Below, piece by piece: positions 37,794-46,675 of a stretch of 64,000 bases of DNA; position 1 is the first letter of the stretch, and each line of letters begins with the position of its first letter. The notes under the pieces are model-generated. The model did no database searches. It saw nothing but the letters and a program-made list of their open reading frames with translations, and was not told the DNA's origin. Source of the DNA: Cohnella abietis (lineage in GTDB: Bacteria; Bacillota; Bacilli; Paenibacillales; Paenibacillaceae); assembly GCF_004295585.1 (NCBI RefSeq), contig NZ_AP019400.1:5673501-5737500 (forward strand). The letters run 5' to 3'. The position numbers and the translations under genes were made by a program.

Positions 37794-38058
37794 ATTTCTC
37801 TGATTCTTTGGAGGTTTCCCATCCAATAATTTGTTTTACTTCCTTACGAGCGACACACAGCACTCCACATGTGTGGAGTAATCAGAGTCAACACATATTA
37901 TTTCAAAATAACGGGATACCTAAACCAAGTTGTCATGCTTAAAACATACTCTTCAAATAATAAATTCCTCCGGTGCTTTCATAACTTCTCCCCCGTACAC
38001 CACTAAGTCAATTTAAACAAGTGGCAAGAATCAATACAAGAACAAGTCAAGTAACAAA

Positions 38059-38083
38059 AAAGAGGGACTCGTCGCCCCTCTTT
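38059..38083 (-). terminator. Terminator of the SLH pseudogene
   Basis: AAAGAGGG and CCCTCTTT form an 8-bp stem; on the minus strand the stem is followed by TTTTTTG. Confidence 0.7.
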
Positions 38084-38102
38084 ACTATTTCCGCCTTCAT
38101 TG

Positions 38103-38558
38103 CTAGTTAATGAACTGTAAAATTTGAAGCATCCGCTTCAGCATCACCGTCGCTTCTGCGCGGCTTGCATTCTCTTAAAGTGAGAAGGTGGTAGCTGTTC
38201 TACCGTAAATCACGCCTGCACTCACCGATTGAGCAACGACATCTTTAGCCCAGCTGCTGAAGAATGGACTGTCAGTAAATACGGACAAGCCTCTTGCATC
38301 GGCATTTGTCTTTTTGCCGGCGAAACTCATGGCATGAGTGATCATCACCGCCATTTGCTCACTGGTAATATTGGCATTTGGTCTAAAGGTACCATCAACA
38401 AATCCCGCTTTAGCTGCTGCATTGACTGCTCCTGCGAACCAATCCGTCGATTTGACATCCGGGAATCTGGAAGTGTTGTCTTCAGAGATACCCATTGCAC
38501 GTACTAAGAGCGATGCAAATTCAGCGCGACTAATTGCCGAGTTAACTAAACGATGCAA
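38103..38558 (-). pseudogene. SLH-domain triplet with an internal stop codon
   Basis: The frame encodes SLH domains (ISRAEFASLLVRAMG, FPDVKSTDWFAGAVN, SEQMAVMITHAM, FSSWAKDVVAQSVSAGVIYG). It is broken by TAA at 38177-38175 and continues in the same frame as ENASRAEATVMLKRMLQIL to a TAG at 38103. One base change (for example AAA to TAA) would explain the break. Upstream of 38558 the match to SLH proteins ends abruptly, so the body of the surface protein is gone. It is the remnant of a further surface gene. Confidence 0.85.
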
Positions 38559-38709
38559 TCTATCCGGTTATGGCGAGGTCAATCAGTACAATCGTTCAAG
38601 CACGCTGATGTCTGCCTTTAAACAGATCGAAGATCCGAAATTTATGTACTATGTAATCAAAGAGAATAACGAAATCTATCTTGCGTTAAAGAGATTTTTA
38701 AAAAAGTAA
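38545..38709 (+). pseudogene. C-terminal scrap of an unknown gene
   Basis: After the break in the SLH pseudogene the plus strand reads sensibly (YGEVNQYNRSSTLMSAFK, then FMYYVIKENNEIYLALKRF) to a stop at 38709. There is no start of its own. No family recognised. The 130 bases from here to the acyltransferase show nothing else. Confidence 0.3.
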
Positions 38710-38841
38710 TATTTATACGTAAAAAAACCCAAGTACTGCCTTACTGCGGCAAACTTCCCAATTTGATCGGGTGCTATTGCTATGCTTTGTGATATACTTT
38801 GAATCAACTGAATTCATTACACCATGCTCGGGGGCATCCCA

Positions 38842-40254
38842 TTGGTTTTCTCATCTGTGCTTTTTTTATTCGGCTTTTTCCCTCTGTTCTTCGTTATTTA
38901 TTATCTAACTCCCCCCATGTACAGAAATCATATCATTCTAGCAGGGAGCATTTTATTTTACCTTTGGGGCGCTCCATCCTTTGCTCCCATTCTATTCATT
39001 TCATTAGCTCTTGATTGGCACTTAGTTAATGCCATGCATCGTTTGAAAGATAAGGCTTCAAGAAACCTCACGTTAGGACTTTTACTGGCACTAAACATCG
39101 GTTTACTCGTCTATTTTAAGTATACGAATTTCATCTTCTTCAATTTGAACTCGGTATTTCCGCTTTCACACCAAATCGTATGGACGGACATCATCCTACC
39201 GATTGGAATATCATTTATTGTATTTCATAAAATCAGTTACATTTTGGATGTATACTATGGTTCGAAGGAACCAACAAAGGCCATGAATCATTATTTCATT
39301 TACATATTGCTTTTCCCAATGTCCATCGCAGGACCAATTATTAAATATCAACATATATCTGATCAGTTAAGAAGCAGAAGCACTCAGTACGAAGATGTAT
39401 TAAATGGACTTTACCGATTCTCAATCGGATTGTTCAAGAAAGTATGGATTGCAGACAATATCGCCTATTTTGTCGACAACGTATTCGATTCTCCTATATC
39501 CAATCTTCATACAACCACGGCCTGGATTGCGATTATAGGTTACTCCATGCAAATCTATTTTGATTTCTCTGGTTATGCCGACATGGCGATTGGATTAAGC
39601 AGAATGATGGGCTTCCGAATCAGCGAAAACTTTAACAGACCCTACTTGGCTCTTAATATCTCGGATTTTTGGAGACGATGGCACATTTCATTAGGGGCAT
39701 GGATGAAATCCTATCTCTATATCCCTCTCGGTGGAAATCGCCGTTCTACATTTAGAACTTACCTCAACTTGTGGATCGTATTTGTCGTCTCTGGAATATG
39801 GCACGGAGCCAGCTGGAACTTTTTAATCTGGGGCGTTATTCACGGAAATTATCAAATCGTGGAACGAATATTTTGGTTAAAGCTCTCAAAATCACTACCT
39901 AAATGGTTTAACATCATCTATACCTACTTGTTAGTCTTAATTGCATGGGTATTTTTCCGAGCAAATACCTTGCCAGATGCCGTATCATACCTAAAAAAAA
40001 TGTTTTTCTTATCTGATAGTAGTTCTGCCTTATACTCGCCTAGCCTTACGAACTCAGTTCTATTTTTCTTACTCTTGGGTCTGCTCATCTGTTTCATGCC
40101 TGCGACTCGATTGTATCAGACGTACTCTCCTAAGGTAGCGGCCATTATTCATCATGAAATATGTAAAATGGCTCTGATATTACTGTTATTGATATTTTCC
40201 ATGGTTAGGTGTATCTCAGCAACTTACAGTCCATTTATCTATTTCAGGTTTTAG
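38842..40254 (+). CDS. MBOAT-family O-acyltransferase (AlgI/DltB-like), first copy
   Basis: A 470-aa polytopic membrane protein of the AlgI type. The probable catalytic His lies in VSGIWHGASWNFLIWG; other family marks are FDFSGYADMAIGLSRMMG, FNRPYLALNISDFWRRWH and the final FRANTLPDA. The family moves acyl groups (usually acetyl) across the membrane to extracellular polysaccharide. The start is placed at TTG 38842 (VFSSVLFLFGF), where most homologues begin and GGGGG lies upstream; an ATG six codons earlier lacks a ribosome site. It overlaps nothing and is followed within 14 nt by the AlgJ-like gene, its likely partner. Confidence 0.85.
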   Translation: MVFSSVLFLFGFFPLFFVIYYLTPPMYRNHIILAGSILFYLWGAPSFAPILFISLALDWHLVNAMHRLKDKASRNLTLGLLLALNIGLLVYFKYTNFIFFNLNSVFPLSHQIVWTDIILPIGISFIVFHKISYILDVYYGSKEPTKAMNHYFIYILLFPMSIAGPIIKYQHISDQLRSRSTQYEDVLNGLYRFSIGLFKKVWIADNIAYFVDNVFDSPISNLHTTTAWIAIIGYSMQIYFDFSGYADMAIGLSRMMGFRISENFNRPYLALNISDFWRRWHISLGAWMKSYLYIPLGGNRRSTFRTYLNLWIVFVVSGIWHGASWNFLIWGVIHGNYQIVERIFWLKLSKSLPKWFNIIYTYLLVLIAWVFFRANTLPDAVSYLKKMFFLSDSSSALYSPSLTNSVLFFLLLGLLICFMPATRLYQTYSPKVAAIIHHEICKMALILLLLIFSMVRCISATYSPFIYFRF

Positions 40255-40268
40255 TAGGAGGAGTCGTT

Positions 40269-41819
40269 TTGAGTGGAAAAATATATATTTTTCGGTTCGT
40301 TTTTTTGCTTTTAATCGTGATCATTTTTATGTCTCCCCTTATTCAACATAAACTAAACCTCTTCTCTGATGTCTCGCTTGTTGGAGCAACCGAACCTGCA
40401 CCAAAACCAACCTTAACCCTACAGTCATTTTGGTCAGGTCAAGCACAGCAACAAACTGAAAAGTGGATAGAGCAGCACAATGATCTAAGGAGCATTGCAG
40501 TAAAAACGAACAACCAAGCGTACTATTCGTGGTTTAGTCAAACCCCACCCAATAGTAAATATACAGTGGGCAAGTCAAACCAATTATATGAGAACATCTA
40601 TATACAGGAGTATAATCATCAGATCCCGCTGCGGGATCAGTCTCTCTTAGAGGACAGGGTTCAAAAAATGAAAGTAGTGCAGGATGAAATAACCCGACTC
40701 GGCAAAACATTCATTTTTTTAATAACACCAAGTAAAGCAGCCGTTTACCCGGAGTTTCTACCGAGTGTCTCCTCATCCTCTAAACCAAGAAATTATGATT
40801 TACTCCTGCCTCTTCTTGATAAGTATGAGATCAACTATATCGACGGTCATCGTATTTCTATGGAAAATAAACAACATACCCCTATCTTCCCTCAAGAGGG
40901 TACTCATTGGACTTATGCGGGTGCTTTTTTTACGCTTCAAAAATTAACCGAACAAGTAAACAAGTTATACCCATCAATATCACTTCCTGAACTGAATCTA
41001 AAATCAATCGATTATGTTACTCCATATGGGTCTAACCGAGACATAGGAAATGCGCTGAATCTATGGAAAGCGCCTGTGAACTACACTGTTCCTAAGCCTA
41101 ATGTTGAAACAGATAAGGAAGGTTACTCCTCATTACCTTCGATCTTTATTGAAAGTGGCAGTTTCGCTAAAGAATTAATTGAATTGCTTAGTGAAAATTA
41201 CCTTTTCTCAACGTTAGATCAATACTATTACTACAACACTCATCGACTGTTTAACCCAGGAAAAAATTTTCCTAAAGACCTAGGTGTCCCAGAACATATT
41301 GACTGGAATAATGAAGTAATCAATCACAATATTATTATCCAAGAGATTAACGAGGCGTCAATTGGAGATTTATCTAGATATGAATTTATTGATGATGCTG
41401 CTTCCTTACTGTCTTCCCAGAACATTGAATTTCAAACCAATCAGGAGTATGTCGATAAAATTGATATTGACGGTACACAGGGATACCATATAAAAAAGGG
41501 AGCAGACGGTAGTGCCACGGTATATTTAGAAAGTATGCCTTTACAATTAGAACCGAATCAAAGTTATACGCTCTCTTACACAGCGAAAGGTTATTATGCA
41601 CTTAACATGGATTTGTATCCAGATGATATGCCTGATTTCTATAATGAAGGTCTGACAGATCAGTTCAATAACTTTTCCTTTGAATTCAGCTCAAGCAGTG
41701 AGAATATGAGAAATGCGACAGTACGGTTCTTCATCGATGGAATGAACGGGCAAATTCCGCAAGACTCTTATCTATACAATATTAGATTAACTAGAAACTC
41801 CAAGTTAATAATTAAATAG
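40269..41819 (+). CDS. AlgJ/AlgX-type SGNH acetyltransferase-like protein
   Basis: A 516-aa protein with one N-terminal membrane helix and an extracellular SGNH-like domain. FLITPSKAAVYPEFLP and EGTHWTYAGAFF correspond to the AlgJ/AlgX core, with the THW motif where the catalytic His is expected, and IFIESGSFAKELIE matches the SGNH block. A C-terminal carbohydrate-binding-like beta domain follows (about 390-510). The start is TTG at 40269, 5 nt behind a perfect AGGAGGAG; an earlier in-frame ATG at 40209 would lie inside the acyltransferase gene. It probably passes the acyl group from the MBOAT protein to the glycan. The last 31 codons recur as a scrap at 45039. Confidence 0.8.
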   Translation: MSGKIYIFRFVFLLLIVIIFMSPLIQHKLNLFSDVSLVGATEPAPKPTLTLQSFWSGQAQQQTEKWIEQHNDLRSIAVKTNNQAYYSWFSQTPPNSKYTVGKSNQLYENIYIQEYNHQIPLRDQSLLEDRVQKMKVVQDEITRLGKTFIFLITPSKAAVYPEFLPSVSSSSKPRNYDLLLPLLDKYEINYIDGHRISMENKQHTPIFPQEGTHWTYAGAFFTLQKLTEQVNKLYPSISLPELNLKSIDYVTPYGSNRDIGNALNLWKAPVNYTVPKPNVETDKEGYSSLPSIFIESGSFAKELIELLSENYLFSTLDQYYYYNTHRLFNPGKNFPKDLGVPEHIDWNNEVINHNIIIQEINEASIGDLSRYEFIDDAASLLSSQNIEFQTNQEYVDKIDIDGTQGYHIKKGADGSATVYLESMPLQLEPNQSYTLSYTAKGYYALNMDLYPDDMPDFYNEGLTDQFNNFSFEFSSSSENMRNATVRFFIDGMNGQIPQDSYLYNIRLTRNSKLIIK

Positions 41820-41829
41820 GAGACTAACA

Positions 41830-43314
41830 ATGTTATTTAATTCTAACGAATTTCTTTTTTTATTATTGCCAATTACCTTATTTCTATATTTTATTGTAAG
41901 AAGAAAGTCCATTGAACTTTCGAATGTTCTTTTGGTTATTTGCTCTCTTGTATTTTATGGTTGGTGGAATATCAAATATCTTCCTCTCATTATCACCTCC
42001 ATAATTGTAAACTTCATAATGGGTTCATTTATTTTGAAAACTTCATCCACAAGAGCAAAAAAACTAACCTTATCAATAGGAATAGTCTCGAATATTGTTG
42101 TGTTATGCTTCTTTAAATACTTGGATTTCTTTAGTTCCACAATGAACAGTATCTTTAATAGCGATCTCCAATTACTAAACCTGCTCCTTCCACTAGCTAT
42201 TAGCTTTTTTACATTTCAACAAATTGAATACCTTGTTGATTGCTACAAAGGAGAGGTCACCAATAATAAGATTATTAATTATACGGTATTTGTAACTTTC
42301 TTCCCTCATCTAATCGCAGGGCCTATTACAAGCCATAAAATGATGATGCCGCAGTTTGATAAAAGCGAAAATGAACGACCGATTATCTCAAATATATTGA
42401 AGGGATTATTTATTTTCAGCATTGGATTATTTAAAAAGGTAGTCATTGCCGATTATTTTGCATTATGGGCAAATCAGGGATTCAGTGATGTAGACAGCCT
42501 CGGAATTACACAATCTTGGGTAATTTCACTATCCTATACCTTCCAATTGTATTTTGACTTTAGTGGCTATAGCGATATGGCCATAGGAGTAGCTTTGTTA
42601 TTCAACATTGTACTTCCACAAAATTTTAATAGTCCCTATAAGGCATTATCAATCTCTGACTTTTGGCGAAGATGGCATATGACTCTAAGCAGGCTACTTA
42701 GAATTTATGTCTATTTCCCTCTCGGCGGAAGCCGAAAGGGATTTATTCGCACATGTATTAATCTTTTCATCACATTTCTCGTTTGCGGTATCTGGCATGG
42801 AGCTGGATGGACTTTTATATGTTGGGGAATTTTCCACGGACTAGGTTTAATCTTACACAGAATCTGGTCCCAGCTCAATATTAGGCTTCATTTTATTATA
42901 GGTTGGTTTCTCACTTTTAACTTCGTAAATATTGGGTGGGTAATATTCCGGTCGGATTCCTTACAAGATGCTCGAAGAATTATTCTTACTATGTTTGGAT
43001 ACTACGGTGTAACCGAGCACCTCCAGTACGGTCAGTATCTAAGCACCTTACTTAGCTTCATTAAACAAACTAACCTTAATTCGCTATTGGATCTAGTCAT
43101 AGATTATCCCCCTTTAATCTTCGTATCGGTTATGCTTATTATTGCGTTTATTATCGTTTTAGCCTCGTCAACATCCAACATATTAACAGAACGATTCATG
43201 GATAACCGAAATGCAATCGTTTTCTGTACGTTAAGCGCAGTTATGTTTGCTGTATCTCTTATCATTATGCAAGTAGCACAAGGTGAAACCCACTTCCTAT
43301 ATTTTAATTTCTAA
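41830..43314 (+). CDS. MBOAT-family O-acyltransferase (AlgI/DltB-like), second copy
   Basis: A 494-aa polytopic protein, clearly a paralogue of the one at 38842. Catalytic His region VCGIWHGAGWTFICWG; family blocks FDFSGYSDMAIGVALLF, FNSPYKALSISDFWRRWHM and FRSDSLQDARR. It starts 10 nt after the AlgJ-like stop with AGGAG in front. Two MBOAT proteins in one operon suggest two acylation sites or two glycans. Codon use is AT-rich like the rest of this cluster. Confidence 0.88.
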   Translation: MLFNSNEFLFLLLPITLFLYFIVRRKSIELSNVLLVICSLVFYGWWNIKYLPLIITSIIVNFIMGSFILKTSSTRAKKLTLSIGIVSNIVVLCFFKYLDFFSSTMNSIFNSDLQLLNLLLPLAISFFTFQQIEYLVDCYKGEVTNNKIINYTVFVTFFPHLIAGPITSHKMMMPQFDKSENERPIISNILKGLFIFSIGLFKKVVIADYFALWANQGFSDVDSLGITQSWVISLSYTFQLYFDFSGYSDMAIGVALLFNIVLPQNFNSPYKALSISDFWRRWHMTLSRLLRIYVYFPLGGSRKGFIRTCINLFITFLVCGIWHGAGWTFICWGIFHGLGLILHRIWSQLNIRLHFIIGWFLTFNFVNIGWVIFRSDSLQDARRIILTMFGYYGVTEHLQYGQYLSTLLSFIKQTNLNSLLDLVIDYPPLIFVSVMLIIAFIIVLASSTSNILTERFMDNRNAIVFCTLSAVMFAVSLIIMQVAQGETHFLYFNF

Positions 43315-43330
43315 AGAAGGAGATTAAGCA

Positions 43331-44854
43331 ATGAAAAAGGTTTCGCCTGTTCGCTTATTAATACTTTTTTTTGTAGTTAGCTTTCTGTTGTTCGGTTGTT
43401 ATCTCCTTGTCCTATATCGTACATTTGCTACACCTATAGCGACCAACTGGATAAAAAATACATATGATTTAAAATCAGATTACGCTAATTCAGTAAAGGG
43501 AAACAAGATCCTGATAACAAGCGGTAGCAACGGTCTATTCGGTATACGCGCTAAAGATATCGAAGAACAAACAGGAATTCCTACCGTTAACTTTGCAACC
43601 AATGCCGCTCTTCAAATCGATTATATAATTTATCGAACCAAGGAAGTCGCTAAGAGTGGCGATGTCATCATCATGCCACTCGAATATGAATATTTAATTT
43701 ATGAAGGAGAGATCAGTAAAGAAATGGTATTTTACTCCTTAACTTGGGATAAAGCTTATTATCGACAGCTACCCCTTAATAAGAAGCTAGAGTATCTTTT
43801 CCATATTAGCGCTAGAGATTACTTGAAGGGCTTAAAAGAACAGTATCTATTCGATGGATCGGAATTCAATATTGGTGAAGGATATACTTCTAAATCATTA
43901 AATAAAAACGGTGATTATACTTCGAACATTGATCTCAATGTGCCTGATATCACTCCTTATAATGGTTTACCAGATTTCAAGGAAACTTTTGGTTTACAGC
44001 GACTAAAGTCATTTAAGGATTGGTGTATACAGAACAATATTAATCTGTATATTACTTTTCCAGCTGTACTTGGATCAGAACCGTTAATTAACGATCCATA
44101 CTTTGAACAACTACTTGATTATTTCAATACGAATAATTTTGATGTACTAGGCACACCGAAAGAGTTTATTTACGAAGATATAAACTTGTTCTTCGATTCT
44201 CTTTACCATCTAAATCAAACTGGAATGACATTAAGAACTGAATCACTAATTAAAGAAATCAAAAATAGCAAAGTGATAACACAAATTGAACCAACTCTTG
44301 CAAAAACGAACAATGTCAATCAACAGTATGCTACTACTTCTGAAAACCCGTTGCCCATGGAAGGATTTCAGTTTGAAATCTCCTTAATCAAAGCGGATAC
44401 AGTGGTTCAATTAGGAGAACCAATAGACGTTGAATTTTCTATTAAAAATACTAGCCCGATAATTTGGCCTGCCAAAGGACTTAAGAACAATAAGTTTCTT
44501 ATATATCCTGGCTATACCGTTACAAGTAATGGTGATTATTTGTACGAGGGCAGATTTGCTAAACTACTTCCTGACGTCCAGCCAGGAGAAACTAAAATTA
44601 TTAGGGGACAAATTATTCCAACCAGTGGCACTGGTAGTTATACAGTTACCATTAGTGTTGTTCAAGAAGAAGTGGCTTGGTTTCACTTAATTAACCCCCA
44701 AAATGTTCCACTAAGTTTCGAAGTTATTATTGAGGAGAGCAAGCCGACGTATTGGAAAATGGTATTATTATCATTTATAAGCTTAGTACTTTTATTATCA
44801 GCTTATTATTTGAGATCTCAAATGAGAGCTCGTTCACGGTATTTGTCAAGATAG
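43331..44854 (+). CDS. DltD/SGNH-like exported protein, partner of the second MBOAT
   Basis: A 507-aa protein with an N-terminal membrane helix, then an SGNH-like domain beginning with NKILITSGSNGLFGI (nucleophile block) and containing LYHLNQTGMTLRT, where the final catalytic pair would lie (Asn in place of the usual Asp/His spacing, so activity is uncertain). An Ig-like domain (about 350-460, IKNTSPIIWPAKG) and a C-terminal membrane helix with a basic tail follow. AAGGAG sits 8 nt before the ATG. It is the last gene of the four-gene acylation operon. Confidence 0.7.
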   Translation: MKKVSPVRLLILFFVVSFLLFGCYLLVLYRTFATPIATNWIKNTYDLKSDYANSVKGNKILITSGSNGLFGIRAKDIEEQTGIPTVNFATNAALQIDYIIYRTKEVAKSGDVIIMPLEYEYLIYEGEISKEMVFYSLTWDKAYYRQLPLNKKLEYLFHISARDYLKGLKEQYLFDGSEFNIGEGYTSKSLNKNGDYTSNIDLNVPDITPYNGLPDFKETFGLQRLKSFKDWCIQNNINLYITFPAVLGSEPLINDPYFEQLLDYFNTNNFDVLGTPKEFIYEDINLFFDSLYHLNQTGMTLRTESLIKEIKNSKVITQIEPTLAKTNNVNQQYATTSENPLPMEGFQFEISLIKADTVVQLGEPIDVEFSIKNTSPIIWPAKGLKNNKFLIYPGYTVTSNGDYLYEGRFAKLLPDVQPGETKIIRGQIIPTSGTGSYTVTISVVQEEVAWFHLINPQNVPLSFEVIIEESKPTYWKMVLLSFISLVLLLSAYYLRSQMRARSRYLSR

Positions 44855-44877
44855 TTGTCGCGACTTACTAGGAAAAA

Positions 44878-45009
44878 CATAAGCGTTTTTTTCACAGCCT
44901 GAATAAGCGTGGCCCTTTCAGGATTAAGCCAGACTTCATCATCCAAGCTCCAGTCACGAATAGCACCAGACCAGCGATTAGGGTCTTGGCTTTTGCGGCC
45001 GCATACACT
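44878..45009 (-). pseudogene. Probable transposase C-terminal remnant
   Basis: The minus strand reads DPNRWSGAIRDWSLDDEVWL then NPERATLIQAVKKTLM in one frame, which resembles the tail of IS3-type transposases (RWSG.TR.W...V.LNPE). No ends, no catalytic DDE region and no start are present. The family call is from memory of the motif only. Confidence 0.4.
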
Positions 45010-45038
45010 TCTTTGCGATGTTCATACACTTGGTCTGC

Positions 45039-45148
45039 CGACAGTACGGTTCTTCATCGATGGAACGAACGGGCAAATCCCTCGAGACTCTTATCCATAC
45101 AATATTCGATTAACTAGAAACTCCAAGTTAATTTCATCGAAGCAATAG
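45039..45148 (+). pseudogene. Duplicated tail of the AlgJ-like gene
   Basis: About 93 bp match 41717-41809 closely and encode the same closing residues (TVRFFIDG.NGQIP.DSY.YNIRLTRN). It joins abruptly to the transposase remnant. Another copy of the AlgJ-like gene, or of the whole cluster, once lay here and was deleted. Confidence 0.85.
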
Positions 45149-45160
45149 AACAATAACAGA

Positions 45161-45201
45161 AAATCGCCGCTCGCCTCCCATGAGGGAGTGAGCGGCGATT
45201 T
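45161..45201 (+). terminator. Terminator of the acylation cluster
   Basis: AAATCGCCGCTC and GAGCGGCGATTT form a perfect 12-bp stem with an inner CTCCC/GGGAG pairing, followed by TAAATTC. It lies about 310 bp beyond the last acylation gene, behind the duplicated tail. Confidence 0.8.
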
Positions 45202-45313
45202 AAATTCGCTTGAATATAAAAAATGCCCGAGCACAGACTGGATCGTCTCGACATTACTTCCATGTTACGACTTCATTATAGTATGATGACGCCATAATTC
45301 ACCACCTCATTAT

Positions 45314-46588
45314 TCATTTAATCTGAATTGACTTAACTGCAATACCAAGTATCCTATTATCATCACTCTCAGAAACATCAACCGGCGACCATAAGCGTGA
45401 TACGGATAACGTTATTGCTATGGGCCCTGGGTGAACAGAGTCAAGAGAAAATTGCAGTTGTTGATCTTCTGGCTCCGTGAACTTCGCTGTTCCTATTAAT
45501 CGGGAATTAACCAATATATCGCAATCCAGTTCACCCGGGTATCCATTCCGTAAATCTAAGATCAACTTGTCACGGCCACGGTACTTATGGAGTTGAACTG
45601 TTGCTTGCTTAGCCGCCGTCCATACATGCGTATCCTCACCAAAATTCCAATCGCTGAGGGAGATGAACAACTTCATTAAACTTTCGTTACTTGGATCGAA
45701 AGAATCAGGGAAATTTCTTTCGCCCTCACTCAGAATAACAATGTCATATACCTCGGATGCCGGCAGATGCAGAAATCGAGACGATTTGGTGGTTTTCTCA
45801 ATAATATGAATCCCGCAGTCTACTGAAAAATTCGGTACATGCTTCAACGCGCGACTGAGGTGTCTCATCTCGCTTTGACCTACATAATAATTCCAAGTGT
45901 CATGAGCCAATCCTCGCGTAAATCCTCCTAAACTTGCGATACGATTGTTCCCTTTATTCAAACTTAACCCTAATGAATTACAGTAGTAGAGCTCATCTTC
46001 AATGATCTTAACGCTATGTGGCATATGCAGATTTTCAACATGAGTTTTAACGAAGTCATTCGTGATCAGATTATACTCTGCTATAATACCTCGTGTATAA
46101 TCTCTACTCTCTCCCCAATTGCTGTCAATCGAAAACATCGAGAGATAAAGTCGATTACCCACAATACTAAGATCGTTAATATGATTTATGTCTTTATCTT
46201 GAATCTTATTAATGACAATCTCATCTACCTTACGGAATGAAGTCGATTCATGAATAGCAATTGTGTTGCGCGCCGTCTCGACAATGTAGATCAACCCATC
46301 CGGTCCGATTGCCATGCCATGATAATCAAGCTTAGAACTATTATAAACACCCACTTTGTTCATTTCGTGATCGAATTTGAATATACCATGTGAGTTTGTA
46401 GCCACATAATAATACCGGTCATCTCGAGCTATCCCTCGGCAATCCGCTGATACAAGTTTACTAATATTTTTCATCGCGAAATCGACAACAAATAGACCTC
46501 CATGTTGCTCTTTTAGATGAGGGCAGCTTATTAGAAGCTTTGTATCTAAATCTGCAAACCTGGAGAATGGATCAAAAAAGTTATTCAT
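45314..46588 (-). CDS. Beta-propeller protein of a glycan locus (DUF4915/TIGR03032-like)
   Basis: A 424-aa cytoplasmic-type protein without signal peptide. The first 300 residues carry propeller-like repeats (RGIARDDRYYYVAT, HGMAIGPDGLIYIVE, INDLSIVGNRLYLSMFS, HSVKIIEDELYYCNS, RGLAHDTWNYYVG). The last 120 residues form a beta-sandwich (HKYRGRDKLILDL...). The pattern resembles proteins called DUF4915 or TIGR03032, found beside glycosyltransferase genes; this is a tentative match. AGGAG lies 8 nt before the ATG. It is transcribed divergently from the APS kinase, with 87 bp between starts. Confidence 0.6.
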   Translation of the reverse strand: MNNFFDPFSRFADLDTKLLISCPHLKEQHGGLFVVDFAMKNISKLVSADCRGIARDDRYYYVATNSHGIFKFDHEMNKVGVYNSSKLDYHGMAIGPDGLIYIVETARNTIAIHESTSFRKVDEIVINKIQDKDINHINDLSIVGNRLYLSMFSIDSNWGESRDYTRGIIAEYNLITNDFVKTHVENLHMPHSVKIIEDELYYCNSLGLSLNKGNNRIASLGGFTRGLAHDTWNYYVGQSEMRHLSRALKHVPNFSVDCGIHIIEKTTKSSRFLHLPASEVYDIVILSEGERNFPDSFDPSNESLMKLFISLSDWNFGEDTHVWTAAKQATVQLHKYRGRDKLILDLRNGYPGELDCDILVNSRLIGTAKFTEPEDQQLQFSLDSVHPGPIAITLSVSRLWSPVDVSESDDNRILGIAVKSIQIK

Positions 46589-46675
46589 GAAATCGCTCCT
46601 GTGATAAGATTAAATCACGTCTATCTTTCATATAAGCCTACCTACAGTTTTACTATCTTTATAGGAGTGAACAAT

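Larger units (their letters stand above)
37170..37850. repeat. Duplicated block, copy 1 (terminator, truncated regulator, toxin-like ORF)
   Basis: About 660-680 bp here match 54666-55343 with scattered substitutions and small indels. Both hold, in the same order, the regulator terminator, the regulator 3' half, and the toxin-like ORF with its hairpin. The match ends after TTTGTTTTACTTC. The next stretch to 38050 holds no gene; it contains a short inverted repeat ACTCCACA-TG-TGTGGAGT at 37862-37879. Confidence 0.85.

Noticed and set aside
37862..37879. Inverted repeat ACTCCACA-TG-TGTGGAGT
   Set aside because: Only 8 bp per arm with no gene or second site close by; not enough to call an operator or attachment site.
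38842..44854. Acylation cluster considered as a dlt (D-alanylation) operon
   Set aside because: No DltA ligase or DltC carrier gene is present, and the MBOAT proteins resemble AlgI more than DltB.
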